Below, piece after piece: positions 1 to 9,191 of a stretch of DNA of 64,000 bases. The notes under the pieces are model-generated. The model saw only the letters and a list, made by a program, of their open reading frames with translations, made no database searches and was not told where the DNA came from. Both the position numbers and the translations under genes were made by a program. Origin of the DNA: Halalkalibacter hemicellulosilyticusJCM 9152 (GTDB lineage Bacteria > Bacillota > Bacilli > Bacillales > Bacillaceae_D); assembly GCF_000513115.1 (NCBI RefSeq), contig NZ_BAUU01000008.1, positions 1 through 64,000 on the forward strand. Direction: 5' to 3'. Within the stretch, counting starts at the first letter, position 1; every line of letters begins with the position of its first letter.

Positions 1-1
1 A

Positions 2-333
2 AAAATTGTGGCTCTAAAACGGTGGGGTATTAAATGGAGCGGAAGCCCTCGACTTCTGCGAGAAATAGAAGCTCGGTACCTTCCCGTAGAAAGTGAAAGT
101 GAGGAGAGTACTGAAAAAGTCCTTTCTAGTAACTCAAAGAAGAGTAATGGCTCCGCTCATTGCAAGGCTTTCACTAAAGGCCACTGAAAAAGTTTGGTTT
201 AAACTTTTTCAGTGGCCTTGAAAGCGAGTGGCTGGAGCACAATGGAACGAACCTGTGGCGGCTACATATTTCCGTAAAAAAAGGGAAGACCCCTCTTCTG
301 TTTTTCATTCGATGTTATCGTGCATCGGAATAA
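2..333 (+). pseudogene. 3' part of an unrecognised gene, interrupted by a miniature element
   Basis: The frame is open from the window edge to position 103, where a miniature element (104-218) is inserted. As it stands, the frame runs into the element and stops at 185-187. If the element and one copy of its 10-bp flanking repeat are removed, the same frame continues with no stop for another 34 codons, from Trp at 229 to a TAA at 331-333. That is what an insertion into a coding gene predicts. The restored tail has a segment like LWRLHISVKKGK, faintly reminiscent of small toxin or phage proteins of the RelE/Gp49 type, but I do not recognise the family. The gene starts left of the window. Confidence 0.4.
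104..218 (+). mobile_element. Miniature inverted-repeat element, copy A (115 bp)
   Basis: The left end reads GAGAGTACTGAAAAAGT and the right end ACTTTTTCAGTGGCC, giving inverted ends of ACTGAAAAAGT. It is flanked by TGAAAGTGAG (94-103) and TGAAAGCGAG (219-228), a 9/10 direct repeat that fits a target duplication. The right end also folds as a hairpin (181-215). The inside shares the block AGTAATGGCTCCGCTC with copy B (37466-37636), but the central hairpin found in the other copies is deleted. There is no transposase inside, so any movement would need one supplied in trans. Confidence 0.7.
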
Positions 334-347
334 AAGATAGGAAATGA

Positions 348-1139
348 TTATTGCACTAAGACAGGAATCCATTTCCAGCCTTTCTTGGTTCTTTTGATTC
401 GTCCTAACCCTGGGAAGGGATAGTGGCAAACAAATAGTAGTGCTGATTTGGATGATGCCTCTTCTAAGAACATTTTCCGAGTTTCTAATGCTTGTGTCGG
501 TGCTTGCTCTACACGAATATGGGAAGGCAGATGCTCTAGCGTTACTGGATGATTAAGGATATCGGAAGCGAGCATTAGATGTTCCCCTTTTGAAAAAATA
601 GAAAGAGATAAGTGACCTGCTGTATGGCCAGGTGTATGAATGAGACGAATGCCAGGGAGGATCTCTTTGTTTTCTGATAGCAGTTTAATATGAGTCTTTA
701 GAGGGTGTAACTGCTTATATTCATTAGAATCTGGCTGACTTGTCCATACATCCCATTCTTCTTTGTGCATCATATATTGTGCATAGGGAAAAGTTGGTTT
801 TCCATTCGTTAGTATTCCGCCAGTATGATCTAGATGGGCGTGAGTGATGATGACGGTTTGGATATCCTTTCGGTCAATTCCTTCTGCTTTTAAATTGGAA
901 AGCAGTTTGCCTGCTGTTGGAGAGTGTGCATATCCAAGTCCCGTATCGACTAATATCTTCTTATCTCCAGTATCAATCAATAAAAAGTTTAAAGGAGCAT
1001 TATATTGAGGTGGAATGTGTTGGATAAGCTCATCTGGTGTCTCTGAAAAGAAAAAATCTCTTGTAACAGGAAAAGCACCATCTGATATAGCTATTAATTT
1101 GAAAGCTCCCAATTGAAAAGGGTGTGTTTGATTTGTCAT
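348..1139 (-). CDS. MBL-fold metallo-hydrolase, lactonase-like
   Basis: A 263-residue cytoplasmic protein of the metallo-beta-lactamase fold. The zinc motif HxHxDH is H100-A-H102-L-D104-H105. It is followed by HTPGHTAGH with the next ligand His, by ASD with the bridging Asp, and by a C-terminal CHYPFPG with the last His. Overall layout and length resemble the N-acyl-homoserine-lactone lactonase (AiiA) and related hydrolase group, but the same fold serves many esters and thioesters, so quorum quenching is only one possibility. A good AAGGAGGAAT ribosome site precedes the ATG. It is a single gene; the upstream strip 1155-1195 is AT-rich and may hold its promoter. It converges with the broken gene at the window edge. 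Confidence 0.8.
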   Translation of the reverse strand: MTNQTHPFQLGAFKLIAISDGAFPVTRDFFFSETPDELIQHIPPQYNAPLNFLLIDTGDKKILVDTGLGYAHSPTAGKLLSNLKAEGIDRKDIQTVIITHAHLDHTGGILTNGKPTFPYAQYMMHKEEWDVWTSQPDSNEYKQLHPLKTHIKLLSENKEILPGIRLIHTPGHTAGHLSLSIFSKGEHLMLASDILNHPVTLEHLPSHIRVEQAPTQALETRKMFLEEASSKSALLFVCHYPFPGLGRIKRTKKGWKWIPVLVQ

Positions 1140-1330
1140 AATTCCTCCTTAATACAAGTCGCAATTATTACGATTTGTATTATGATAGGATAAAGTTTCA
1201 AAGTCAAATAGAAAGTATTGAGGTAGGGACATAGGAGCTATAGTCAAAGAAAATTCGAATGATAATTCAATATTCCCAAGTGATCATTAATGAATATAAG
1301 TGAGTATCCACCTCGATTCATCATTGATGT

Positions 1331-1903
1331 TTATTTTCCATAATGGTAACCAAGCTCATAAGCTCTATTTAACCAAGTTTCAACGTATCCTGATTTAACA
1401 TTGACAGTTTCGTAGAAAAGCTCAAAGGTTGAATGAGGAATGCCACAATAATCAGCTAAACCGACATTAAAGTAGTGAGTAATCATGTGATCGTATTTTC
1501 TTTTTTCAAAACGTTCAATCGGAGCCCCTGCTAGACTCAGCCACAAAACGTGACTATGTTGAAGCTTGCCCAGTCCGTATGCAAATCCGTAATTCCAGAC
1601 ACGATCGATATAGCCCTTCATCATAGCTGGCATACTCCACCACCAGAGTGGAAAGATAAATGCTAATGCATCGTATTCATTTAACTTCTTCATTTCGGCT
1701 TCGACATCAGGAGAATAGCTTTGTTCAGTTGCTTTCCAATCTGGCTCATCCTTCTCCCGTAGTACCGGGTCAAAGCCACTTCGGTATAAATCGAATATTT
1801 CCGTTTCGTGACCTGCGTCCTTTAGTCCTTTAATAAATGAATGAGCTACTTCAAAGGTTAATGAGTCTGATCTTGGATGTGTAACGACGGTTAATACTTT
1901 CAT
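1331..1903 (-). CDS. NAD(P)H oxidoreductase, flavodoxin-like quinone reductase family
   Basis: A 190-residue flavoprotein of the MdaB/YwrO/KefF-like NAD(P)H dehydrogenase (quinone) family. Visible marks are the N-terminal strand and phosphate loop THPRSDSLT, which binds FMN, and the FPLWWWSMPAMMKGYIDRV block typical of the family, where the flavin ring sits. These enzymes reduce quinones or nitro-compounds by two electrons and protect against redox stress. It is transcribed away from a LysR-type regulator that starts 120 bases off, the usual regulator-target arrangement; since that regulator is now broken, control may be lost. The ATG is preceded by AAAGGAAGAG. Confidence 0.85.
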   Translation of the reverse strand: MKVLTVVTHPRSDSLTFEVAHSFIKGLKDAGHETEIFDLYRSGFDPVLREKDEPDWKATEQSYSPDVEAEMKKLNEYDALAFIFPLWWWSMPAMMKGYIDRVWNYGFAYGLGKLQHSHVLWLSLAGAPIERFEKRKYDHMITHYFNVGLADYCGIPHSTFELFYETVNVKSGYVETWLNRAYELGYHYGK

Positions 1904-2022
1904 TATGCATCTCTTCCTTTCTCTTTGGGATATCGTGTAGTTTCAGCTTATAATAGAATTATCATTCAGTAAAATAGATATTTATGATAAATATGATCAG
2001 TAAAAATGATAGGAGGGTTGAA

Positions 2023-2628
2023 ATGGAGCTTCGTCATCTTATTACGTTTAGAACAATTGTTGATTTAGGGGGATTTAACAAGGCTGCTCAAAAATTAGGT
2101 TATGCTCAGTCGTCCATTACAGCTCATATTAAAGAGTTAGAAACCGAATTGGGCTATCCACTTTTTGATCGATTAGGTAAAAAAGTAACATTGACACAAA
2201 CTGGCCGGCGCTTTCTCCCTTATGCGTTGGATATTATTACCTTATATACGAAATCAAAAGAAATGATTAAAGAATCGGATGAACCTTCAGGGGAGCTCAC
2301 GATTGGTGTTAGTGAGTCGTTAATGATTTATTGGTTTCCAATAATCATTATGAACTTCATGGGACAGTATCCTAACGTTCAATTAACCGTTAAATAGATT
2401 GAGTATGAGAATTTAACAGATTAGCTACGAAAGGGCGAAATAGACGTGGCTATTCTAGTCGAAACAGCCGGTTGGACAACGAATGAATTGACCATTACTA
2501 AAATGGAGGATACTAGACTATCACTCATTCAATCTACAAAGTACAAAAATCACTCTCAACAGCATACGATGCTTGTATCGGAAAGTGCATGTAGCTGGCG
2601 TTCGATAATTGACGAATATATAGGTTGA
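2023..2628 (+). pseudogene. LysR-family regulator pseudogene
   Basis: The frame starts at an ATG behind AGGAGGG with a clear LysR winged-helix domain (MELRHLITF, then FNKAAQKLGYAQSSITAHI). It is stopped by in-frame TAG at 2395-2397 and again at 2422-2424. Beyond these, the same frame still encodes LysR effector-domain sequence (LRKGEIDVAILVE, then LVSESACSWRSIIDEYIG) before a TGA at 2626. About the last third of a normal 290-residue protein is missing. Several independent stops and a lost 3' end mean real decay, not one sequencing slip. It was probably the regulator of the divergent oxidoreductase gene. Confidence 0.85.
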
Positions 2629-2745
2629 ATTCGAAACGAGCGACTAAGCTGAAAGCGGAAAAGCTAAAGAGGAAAGGAGGGTTACGAAAAAGCTTTAAAT
2701 GGGGCACAGGGAAGGAGAGCGTTTCTTTTCTGTGCTCTTTTTGTA

Positions 2746-2799
2746 TTGACAATGGAAAATTCGGTGTTATACTGTGTATGTTAATATATACACTATAAC
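2746..2799 (+). promoter_or_regulatory. Sigma-A-type promoter with an overlapping palindromic operator
   Basis: TTGACA at 2746-2751 and TATACT at 2768-2773 are 16 bases apart. The -10 box lies inside a 34-bp inverted repeat (2766-2799) whose two 17-base arms match at 14 positions (left arm GTTATACTGTGTATGTT). A repressor of the TetR, MarR or GntR type bound here would block the promoter. No such regulator gene lies next to it. The promoter faces the RND exporter at 3152. Confidence 0.65.
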
Positions 2800-2920
2800 A
2801 TTGAGTGTGATGAGGAGTGTTGCTAGATTCTCAATTAAAGAGGATATAGAATTTGTGGGTCGGTTACGTGCGTTTCACAATTACCTGAGAGAAAGCCATT
2901 GTAACGATTATGTACGTCGC

Positions 2921-2955
2921 AAGTAAGAAAATCCGCTATCGCGGTTTCTTATTTA
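2921..2955 (+). terminator. Stem-loop in the leader of the RND gene, possible attenuator
   Basis: AAGAAAATCCGC and GCGGTTTCTT pair around a TATC loop and are followed by a short AT-rich tail. It lies between the promoter at 2746-2773 and the RND gene, so transcripts must read through it. A possible 38-codon leader frame (ATG at 2810, TAA at 2924-2926) ends inside the stem. Beyond it, 2956-3151 shows no further gene, only the ribosome site GAGGGG before 3152. Confidence 0.5.
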
Positions 2956-3151
2956 TTAAAACGTATTTGTGCTTTTATTGGTTTCCGGTAGTAATTGATC
3001 ATTTGGAATCCACTAGAAAATCAGTCTTAAGTCTTAGATTGGAACAGACTCAAGCACGTCGAGTAGGATATTCCTTCCATGTATAGTAGAGAAGGAAATG
3101 ATGTGTGGATGAAGCGTCCATGCATAACAATGAAAAAAGCGAGGGGTTTTA

Positions 3152-6100
3152 ATGAGTATACTGCGTAAGATTTTAGAACGTAAAATTTTAATTGGACTTA
3201 TGGTTGTATTGGTTTTTATCGTAGGGGCTTATTCGATTAATAAGCTTGATAAGGAACTCATACCTAGTATTGATTTTGATATGGCTCTTATTTCTGTCTA
3301 TGCGGGTGATATGCCGGTATTAGATGTTGAGGAACGGATCACACAACCACTTGAGCAACTATTAAGTGGAACGGACGGAGTAGAGTCCTTTCAGTCGAAT
3401 TCAGCGACAGGGAGTAGCTCTTTATATGTAGAAATAGAAGATGGACGCTTACAAGATGTGATGAGAGACCTCGAGGCTGGGGCGAGTCGTTTGGAGGCGG
3501 AGCTGTCGGAGGTACAATTTATTGAAGTGTTCCCGATGTCTACAGATCAAGGATTTGAGTTTTACATGGAGCTGTCTAATGGTTCGATGGATGAGTTGAG
3601 TAACTTTGCTCGAAATGAAGTGAAAAAAAGACTTGAAGCCCTTGCTTCAGTAAGGGAAGTTCGTTTAAGCGGGATTGAAGAGAAGGAGTATGTCATTGAA
3701 TTTGATCGTGATGAGTTAGCGGAACAGGGGCTTGATATGAATCAAGTGATTGGTGTTCTACAGCAAGAAAATGTTGCGATGTCTTTAGGGGAATTGACTG
3801 AAGAAGAGAATGCACCGTCACTCCGTTGGGATACAGCCTTCCATACGCTAGAAGAATTGGAAGAGACGATGATTCCGACAATGAATGGAGCGATTAGACT
3901 CGATGAAATTGCGGATGTAAGAGAGGAAGCGAACCAACATTCATCTATCGCGTGGAAGGATGGGAGTAGGGATTTCATTCTAATCGAAATTGGTCGTGCG
4001 AATGGCTATACGCAATTAGACATGGCTGAAGCTGTTCGTGCTGAAGTAGAGGCGATGAAAGAAGAAGGGATTTCGTTTTCCTTAACGGAAATTGTTACGG
4101 AGGCTGATTATGTCAGTTCAGCGTTAGATGGAGTGACACAAAATATTATCATCGGTGGAATGATTGCGCTTGTTATCTTAATGCTGTTTTTACGAAACAT
4201 TCGAGCGACAGTCATTGTTGGATTGACAATTCCTGTATCCATTCTTTTAACCTTTGCAACGATGTGGTTAATTGGATATAGCTTAAACATTTTAACATTA
4301 GTTGGCCTTGGTCTTGGAATTGGAATGATGGTCGATGCGTCAATCGTTATTCTAGAATCGATTTATCGTAAGAAAGAACAAGGTTTTGTTGGAATGGACG
4401 CTGTTATAAAGGGTGTTCGTGAGGTAGCGACTGCTGTTCTTGCCTCGATGTTAACAACAGTTGTTGTATTTGTTCCTGTAGGGTTATTTGGTGGCGATTT
4501 CGGTGTGTTTATTCTTATTTTAAGTGTCGTCGTCGTCATTACGTTAGTTAGTTCGGTCGTGGTTTCCTTTAGTCTGATCCCTTCTCTTGCGGAAAACTTT
4601 TTGAAGCTGAAAAGAAAGGCAGATAAAAAGAAGCGAGCGAGTCGAATGATTGAAGGATATGGTAATTTGATTGGTTGGTTAAGTGGCAAGAAAAGACGCC
4701 GTTATTCGATGATTGGTCTCTTCTTTCTCATATTTGTTGGCTCAATTGTGATGACAACGAAGGTACCTATTACACTCATGCCAGATGTATATGATCGTTA
4801 TGCTGAGGTTGGTATTGAGCTTGAAAGTGGTTTGACTCCTGCTGAAAGAGATGAAATCGTTCAAGCAGCGAGTGAGAAGTTATCAACAGTTCCTGATGTT
4901 GAGACAAGTATTTTTCTCGATAATGTACAGTTGTTGTTTGCCCTTATTAATATGACCAAGGGTGATGATATTACGACTGATCAGGAAGAGGTGAACATTG
5001 CGATCAATGAGGCGTTAAGAGAGCTTGAAGATGAGTATCCTGTGAAAAGCGTTGGTATGATGATGGGACCAACAGGTGCTGCGCCTATTCAGTTAGTCGT
5101 AAAAGGCGATGATTTATCAACAATTCAAGAGCTAGGTGATCATTTAGTAGGGGAACTTGAAGGGATTGAAGGCTTAGTAAATGTTGGAACTTCAATCGAT
5201 AACACAAGTGAGGAGCGCTTATTAGTGCTTGATGAGGATGCCTTAGAAGAGGATGGTTTAGCCGCTTCAGAGATACTTGGACAATTACAGGGGGCTTTTT
5301 CTACTACACCTGTAGGAGAAATGGATGAAGATGGTTTGACAATTCCAGTTGTAGCTAAATTAGATGTTGTGCTTGATAACGAGGAAGCGCTAGAGGAGTT
5401 CGAAATTGCGACATTGACTGGAACGAATCCGTTATCGAATTATATGAGCCTAGAGACGGTTCACTCACCATTAGAAATTAGACGACATAATGGAGAGCGT
5501 TATTTGACGGTATCTGCTGAGATGGAAGGCAGGGATTTAGGGTCAGTCTCACGTGATGTTCAACAGGTTGTCGCTGATTTTGATAGCCCTGTTGGCTATT
5601 CGGTTGAAATGTCTGGTGATATTGAATTACAGCAAGAAATGATTATGGATCTGTTAATTGTTTTAGCCATCTCGATTTTCCTTGTATACTTTGTTATGGC
5701 TGTTCAATTTAACAGTTTAGTTCATCCGATTATTGTTATGTCTGTTATTCCGATGACAGTGATTGGAGCCATTTTGGCATTATTAATCACACAACGTGAA
5801 CTAAGCGTATTTTCTGCATTAGGGTTGTTAATGCTAATTGGAGTTGTATTAAATAATGCGATCTTACTAATTGATCGAACGAAACAGCTTCGTAATGAGG
5901 GACTTACCGTTCATGAAGCAGTCAAAGAAGCTGGGAAAAATCGTATTCGTCCGATTTTCATGACGACATTAACAACAGTTGGTGGGATGCTTCCGCTTGC
6001 TCTTGCAACGGGAAGTGCTAGTGCGTATCAAGCACCTTTAGCGACAGTTATTATTGGTGGATTGTTGTTTGCAACATTGATTACGTTAGTGCTAATTCCA

Positions 6101-6199
6101 TCCGTTTATCTGCTATTTAACGACGTTGGACGTGGTGTGAAAAGGTTATTTTCGCGCAAAAAAAGAAAGGGAAATACTAGTGTAGAGAACGCATCATAA
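3152..6199 (+). CDS. RND-family efflux permease (SwrC/AcrB-like)
   Basis: A 1015-residue proton-driven resistance-nodulation-division exporter in the cytoplasmic membrane. The layout is classic: one N-terminal membrane helix (about residues 10-30), a large extracytoplasmic porter domain with ILE/DKELIPS-type start, a block of membrane helices around 325-480 with GLGLGIGMMVDASIVILE (the family's intramembrane acidic motif), a second porter domain, and a second helix block ending near 995 with GVVLNNAILLID. Length is close to Bacillus SwrC, which exports surfactin and other amphiphiles. No membrane-fusion or outer-membrane partner is present, as expected in a Gram-positive. The substrate is unknown. 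Control may come from the palindromic promoter and stem-loop upstream. A strong terminator follows. Confidence 0.92.
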   Translation: MSILRKILERKILIGLMVVLVFIVGAYSINKLDKELIPSIDFDMALISVYAGDMPVLDVEERITQPLEQLLSGTDGVESFQSNSATGSSSLYVEIEDGRLQDVMRDLEAGASRLEAELSEVQFIEVFPMSTDQGFEFYMELSNGSMDELSNFARNEVKKRLEALASVREVRLSGIEEKEYVIEFDRDELAEQGLDMNQVIGVLQQENVAMSLGELTEEENAPSLRWDTAFHTLEELEETMIPTMNGAIRLDEIADVREEANQHSSIAWKDGSRDFILIEIGRANGYTQLDMAEAVRAEVEAMKEEGISFSLTEIVTEADYVSSALDGVTQNIIIGGMIALVILMLFLRNIRATVIVGLTIPVSILLTFATMWLIGYSLNILTLVGLGLGIGMMVDASIVILESIYRKKEQGFVGMDAVIKGVREVATAVLASMLTTVVVFVPVGLFGGDFGVFILILSVVVVITLVSSVVVSFSLIPSLAENFLKLKRKADKKKRASRMIEGYGNLIGWLSGKKRRRYSMIGLFFLIFVGSIVMTTKVPITLMPDVYDRYAEVGIELESGLTPAERDEIVQAASEKLSTVPDVETSIFLDNVQLLFALINMTKGDDITTDQEEVNIAINEALRELEDEYPVKSVGMMMGPTGAAPIQLVVKGDDLSTIQELGDHLVGELEGIEGLVNVGTSIDNTSEERLLVLDEDALEEDGLAASEILGQLQGAFSTTPVGEMDEDGLTIPVVAKLDVVLDNEEALEEFEIATLTGTNPLSNYMSLETVHSPLEIRRHNGERYLTVSAEMEGRDLGSVSRDVQQVVADFDSPVGYSVEMSGDIELQQEMIMDLLIVLAISIFLVYFVMAVQFNSLVHPIIVMSVIPMTVIGAILALLITQRELSVFSALGLLMLIGVVLNNAILLIDRTKQLRNEGLTVHEAVKEAGKNRIRPIFMTTLTTVGGMLPLALATGSASAYQAPLATVIIGGLLFATLITLVLIPSVYLLFNDVGRGVKRLFSRKKRKGNTSVENAS

Positions 6200-6208
6200 T
6201 AAATGATG

Positions 6209-6257
6209 AAAAAACGTGTGACCGAGATTGTTATAGTCTCGGTATGCACGTTTTTTT
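6209..6257 (+). terminator. Intrinsic terminator of the RND gene
   Basis: AAAACGTG and ACCGAGA pair with TCTCGGT and GCACGTTTTTTT, giving a long stem followed by a T-run. Confidence 0.9.
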
Positions 6258-6345
6258 CTATATTGGCAAAAATTATTGATAAATTTTCTAACAAATATGA
6301 TGCTCATTGGCAAAAAATCATTTATTTTAAAAATACAACATAACA

Positions 6346-6468
6346 AGAGCGCTCAAGGGTTCCGCTTTTACAAAATGGTCTGGTCCAAGAGCTGCAACAT
6401 TGGTAACAATGTGAAGTCTGGGAGGAAAAGTCCAGTGAAGAATAAAATTCTTCACTGGACTTTTTTTT
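6346..6468 (+). ncRNA. ykkC-like riboswitch candidate with terminator platform
   Basis: The leader of the cytosine permease gene holds AAGGGTTCCG (6355-6364), then TGGTCCAAGAG (6381-6391). These resemble the two most conserved strings of the ykkC RNA family (guanidine-I and its PRPP, ppGpp and nucleotide-binding variants). Next comes a hairpin ACATTG-GTAA-CAATGT, then CTGG...CCAG, whose 3' arm is also the 5' arm of a near-perfect terminator (6427-6468, T8 tail). Forming one excludes the other, as in a transcriptional ON switch. The 3' part does not match the guanidine-I consensus as I remember it, so this may be a divergent or variant subtype. Ligand is not assignable by eye. Confidence 0.6.
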
Positions 6469-6662
6469 AAAAGGTAAGAATTGATGAATTTCTCAGAAGA
6501 AAGTGGTGTAAGTAGATTTCTTGGAAGTATGTCGGTGGATACGTTATAGGTTTATATGAAAGAAGGTCAATTTCAAACGACATAATTAAGAAAATCTTGC
6601 ACGTAAGTAGGGAGGTTGATAAGTCATTTCTAGTGTTTAATGTAAAAAAAGGAGGTAAATAT

Positions 6663-7925
6663 ATGGAGAATAAAACTGTAGATAAAGAATATTCACTATC
6701 AGCTGTACCACAAGGGAATCGTCAAGGTTTTTGGAGGATGTTTGTTGTGATGGTTGGTTTTACGTTCTTTTCGGCAAGTATGATGTCAGGAGGTTCTCTG
6801 GGGGACGGCTTGCCGTTTATGGATTTTGTACTTATTGTGTTGCTTGGTAATTTTGTCTTAGGGGCATATACTGGTTTGCTCGCTTTCATTGCTTCAAAAA
6901 CGGGTCTCTCTACACACCTTCTTACTCGTTATGCATTTGGAGAAAAAGGTTCATACTTATCGTCATTTATGTTAGCTACAACACAAGTTGGTTGGTTTGG
7001 TGTAGGGGTTGCAATGTTTGCTTTGCCAGTAGAAAAAGTTACAGGGATCAATGAATATTTCTTAATTGCGGTAGCAGGTATATTAATGACAATTACCGCT
7101 TATTTTGGAATGAAGGCTTTAACGATACTGAGCTTAATTGCGGTCCCTTCTATTACAGTTTTTGGGCTCTATTCAGTTTCTGTAGCAACCGAATCAATGG
7201 GTGGAATTTCTGAATTAATGAACTATCAGCCTGTAGAAATGTTAGGAGCGGCAGCAGCATTAACGATTTGTATCGGTTCTTTTATTAGTGGTGGGACGTT
7301 AACTCCTGATTTTGCCCGGTTTGCTAACACGAAAAAGAATGCGGTAATAACAACGGTTATTGCGTTCTTTCTTGGGAATTCTTTAATGTTTCTGTTTGGT
7401 GCTATTGGAGCGATCTCCACAGGAGAATCAGATATTTCTGAAGTGATGTTTTTACAAGGTCTGATTATTCCAGCTATTGTTATTCTAGGCTTAAATATTT
7501 GGACGACAAATGATAGCTCTCTCTATGCTTCAGGTCTTGGTTTTGCTAATATTACAAAACTCCCGAAGGATAAAATTGTCATATTTAATGGAATAGTTGG
7601 AACGATTCTAGCTCTTTGGTTATATAACAATTTTGTAGGTTGGTTAACCTTCTTAGGGTCAACTTTACCACCTATTGGTGCGATTATTATGGCTGATTAT
7701 TTTGTTGTTCGAAAAGGAGTTTATCCAAGCTTTGATTCTACTACTTTTAAATCAATTAATTGGATAGCAATTCTTGCTTGGGTGATTGGTGTTCTTTCTG
7801 CAACGTATGTCCCGGGAGTTCCACCTATTAATGCTCTGTTAGCTTCTGTGATTAGCTATATTGTCATTATGAAAGCAGTTGAATCTGCTTCTAATAAAAA
7901 GAATTTATTAAAGAGGGTGAGTTAA
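6663..7925 (+). CDS. codB: NCS1-family cytosine/purine permease
   Basis: A 420-residue membrane transporter of the nucleobase-cation symport 1 family, with about twelve hydrophobic segments. It begins [32 protein letters not shown] and keeps the family glycine-rich first helices and the [13 protein letters not shown] motif in the middle. E. coli CodB brings cytosine into the cell by cation symport. I start it at the ATG behind AAAGGAGGT (6648-6656). The frame is open further upstream to a TTG at 6597, but that stretch has no ribosome site and no family sequence. It is followed two bases after its stop by the deaminase gene, so the two are co-transcribed. Expression probably depends on the riboswitch-terminator just upstream. 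Its substrate could differ from cytosine if the riboswitch senses another compound. Confidence 0.88.
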   Translation: MENKTVDKEYSLSAVPQGNRQGFWRMFVVMVGFTFFSASMMSGGSLGDGLPFMDFVLIVLLGNFVLGAYTGLLAFIASKTGLSTHLLTRYAFGEKGSYLSSFMLATTQVGWFGVGVAMFALPVEKVTGINEYFLIAVAGILMTITAYFGMKALTILSLIAVPSITVFGLYSVSVATESMGGISELMNYQPVEMLGAAAALTICIGSFISGGTLTPDFARFANTKKNAVITTVIAFFLGNSLMFLFGAIGAISTGESDISEVMFLQGLIIPAIVILGLNIWTTNDSSLYASGLGFANITKLPKDKIVIFNGIVGTILALWLYNNFVGWLTFLGSTLPPIGAIIMADYFVVRKGVYPSFDSTTFKSINWIAILAWVIGVLSATYVPGVPPINALLASVISYIVIMKAVESASNKKNLLKRVS

Positions 7926-7927
7926 TT

Positions 7928-9190
7928 ATGCTATTCAGTGGAGCGATTTTACCAGATAGAGAAGGTCTTTGGCATATTCTAGTACGTAATGGGAAAATTG
8001 AACAAATAGCTCAAAGAATTGATACAGATGAGGATGAAAAGATAGATCTCAATGGTAAATTAGTATTACCACCATATGTAGAGCCTCACATACATTTAGA
8101 TACGACGTTGACAGCAGGAGAGCCTGACTGGAATCAGAGTGGTACGTTATTTGAAGGTATTGAACTTTGGTCAAGACGAAAAAGTAGATTAACGAAGGAA
8201 GATGTTAAATTCAGAGCGCGTAAGGTGTTAAAGTGGCAGGTGGTTCATGGTATTCAGTATGTTAGAACTCATGTAGATGTGACAGATCCTAAATTTATCG
8301 CGTTAGAGGCATTGTTAGAGTTGAAAGAGGAGATGTCGCATATTATTGATTTACAGCTTGTGGCTTTTCCGCAGGAAGGAATTCTTTCATATCCAAATGG
8401 ATATGAGCTATTAGAGGAAGCGATAAAAATGGGAGTGGATGTAGTTGGGGGAATTCCTCACTTTGAATTTACGCGTGAAGATGGCGTAGAATCTGTGAAA
8501 AAAGCGTTCAAGTTGGCTATGCAATATGATCGACTTCTAGATTTCCATTGTGATGAGGTTGATGATGATCACTCACGTTTTATTGAAGTTGTTGCTGCTG
8601 AAGCACTTCGCCATGGTATTGGAGAGAGGGTAACTGCTAGTCATACGACAGCCATGCACTCTTATAATGATTCTTATGTGAGTAAATTAATACGTCTATC
8701 AAAGAAAGCCAATATTCATTTTGTTGCCAATCCACTAGTGAATATTCACTTACAGGGTCGATTTGACACGTATCCAAAACGGCGAGGCATTACTAGGGTG
8801 AAAGAGTTACTAGATGCGGATATTAATGTTTGTTTTGGTCATGATAACGTATTTGATCCATGGTATCCATTAGGGACTGGTAGCATGATACAGGTTCTTC
8901 ATCTAGGTCTTCATGCTTGTCATTTAATGGGCTATAACGAGATCAATCAAGCGATTAATTTGATTACTAATAATAGTGCGAAAACGTTACAGATTAGTGA
9001 GTATGGAGTGAAGATAGGGGGAAGAGCGAACTTTAATATAGTGGCAGCTGATTCAGTTTACGATTTGATTCGACGCCAAGCGCCTATTCAATATGCGATA
9101 AGGGAAGGGCAAGTCATCTTGGAGACAAGTCCCTCTCAGTCTCATATTCGTATAGGGGATGAAATAGAGGAAGTTACATTTATGAAATAA
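7928..9190 (+). CDS. codA: Cytosine deaminase (amidohydrolase family, CodA-like)
   Basis: A 420-residue metal-dependent amidohydrolase very close to E. coli CodA along its whole length: the metal ligands in EPHIHLD (H54, H56), [31 protein letters not shown] and CFGHD with catalytic D306. CodA turns cytosine into uracil and ammonia, and the E. coli enzyme also acts on isoguanine and weakly on creatinine. Residue 307 is Asn ([11 protein letters not shown]) where E. coli CodA has Asp314, a residue next to the substrate known to affect specificity. The start ATG lies inside the ribosome site context AAGAGGGTGAG at the end of the permease gene, so translation is coupled. Cytosolic. Function as a salvage deaminase is likely, exact substrate open. 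Confidence 0.9.
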   Translation: MLFSGAILPDREGLWHILVRNGKIEQIAQRIDTDEDEKIDLNGKLVLPPYVEPHIHLDTTLTAGEPDWNQSGTLFEGIELWSRRKSRLTKEDVKFRARKVLKWQVVHGIQYVRTHVDVTDPKFIALEALLELKEEMSHIIDLQLVAFPQEGILSYPNGYELLEEAIKMGVDVVGGIPHFEFTREDGVESVKKAFKLAMQYDRLLDFHCDEVDDDHSRFIEVVAAEALRHGIGERVTASHTTAMHSYNDSYVSKLIRLSKKANIHFVANPLVNIHLQGRFDTYPKRRGITRVKELLDADINVCFGHDNVFDPWYPLGTGSMIQVLHLGLHACHLMGYNEINQAINLITNNSAKTLQISEYGVKIGGRANFNIVAADSVYDLIRRQAPIQYAIREGQVILETSPSQSHIRIGDEIEEVTFMK

Positions 9191-9191
9191 A

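Noticed and set aside
2810-2926. Small gene of 38 codons in the RND leader
   Set aside because: No good ribosome site and no recognisable product; kept only as part of a leader hypothesis.
4363-4689. Reverse-strand frames inside the RND gene and similar opposite-strand frames elsewhere
   Set aside because: They lie wholly inside well-supported genes, lack ribosome sites and have the composition expected of shadow frames.
6597-6662. N-terminal extension of the cytosine permease from a TTG
   Set aside because: The 22 extra residues have no family sequence and no ribosome site, whereas AAAGGAGGT sits just before the ATG at 6663.
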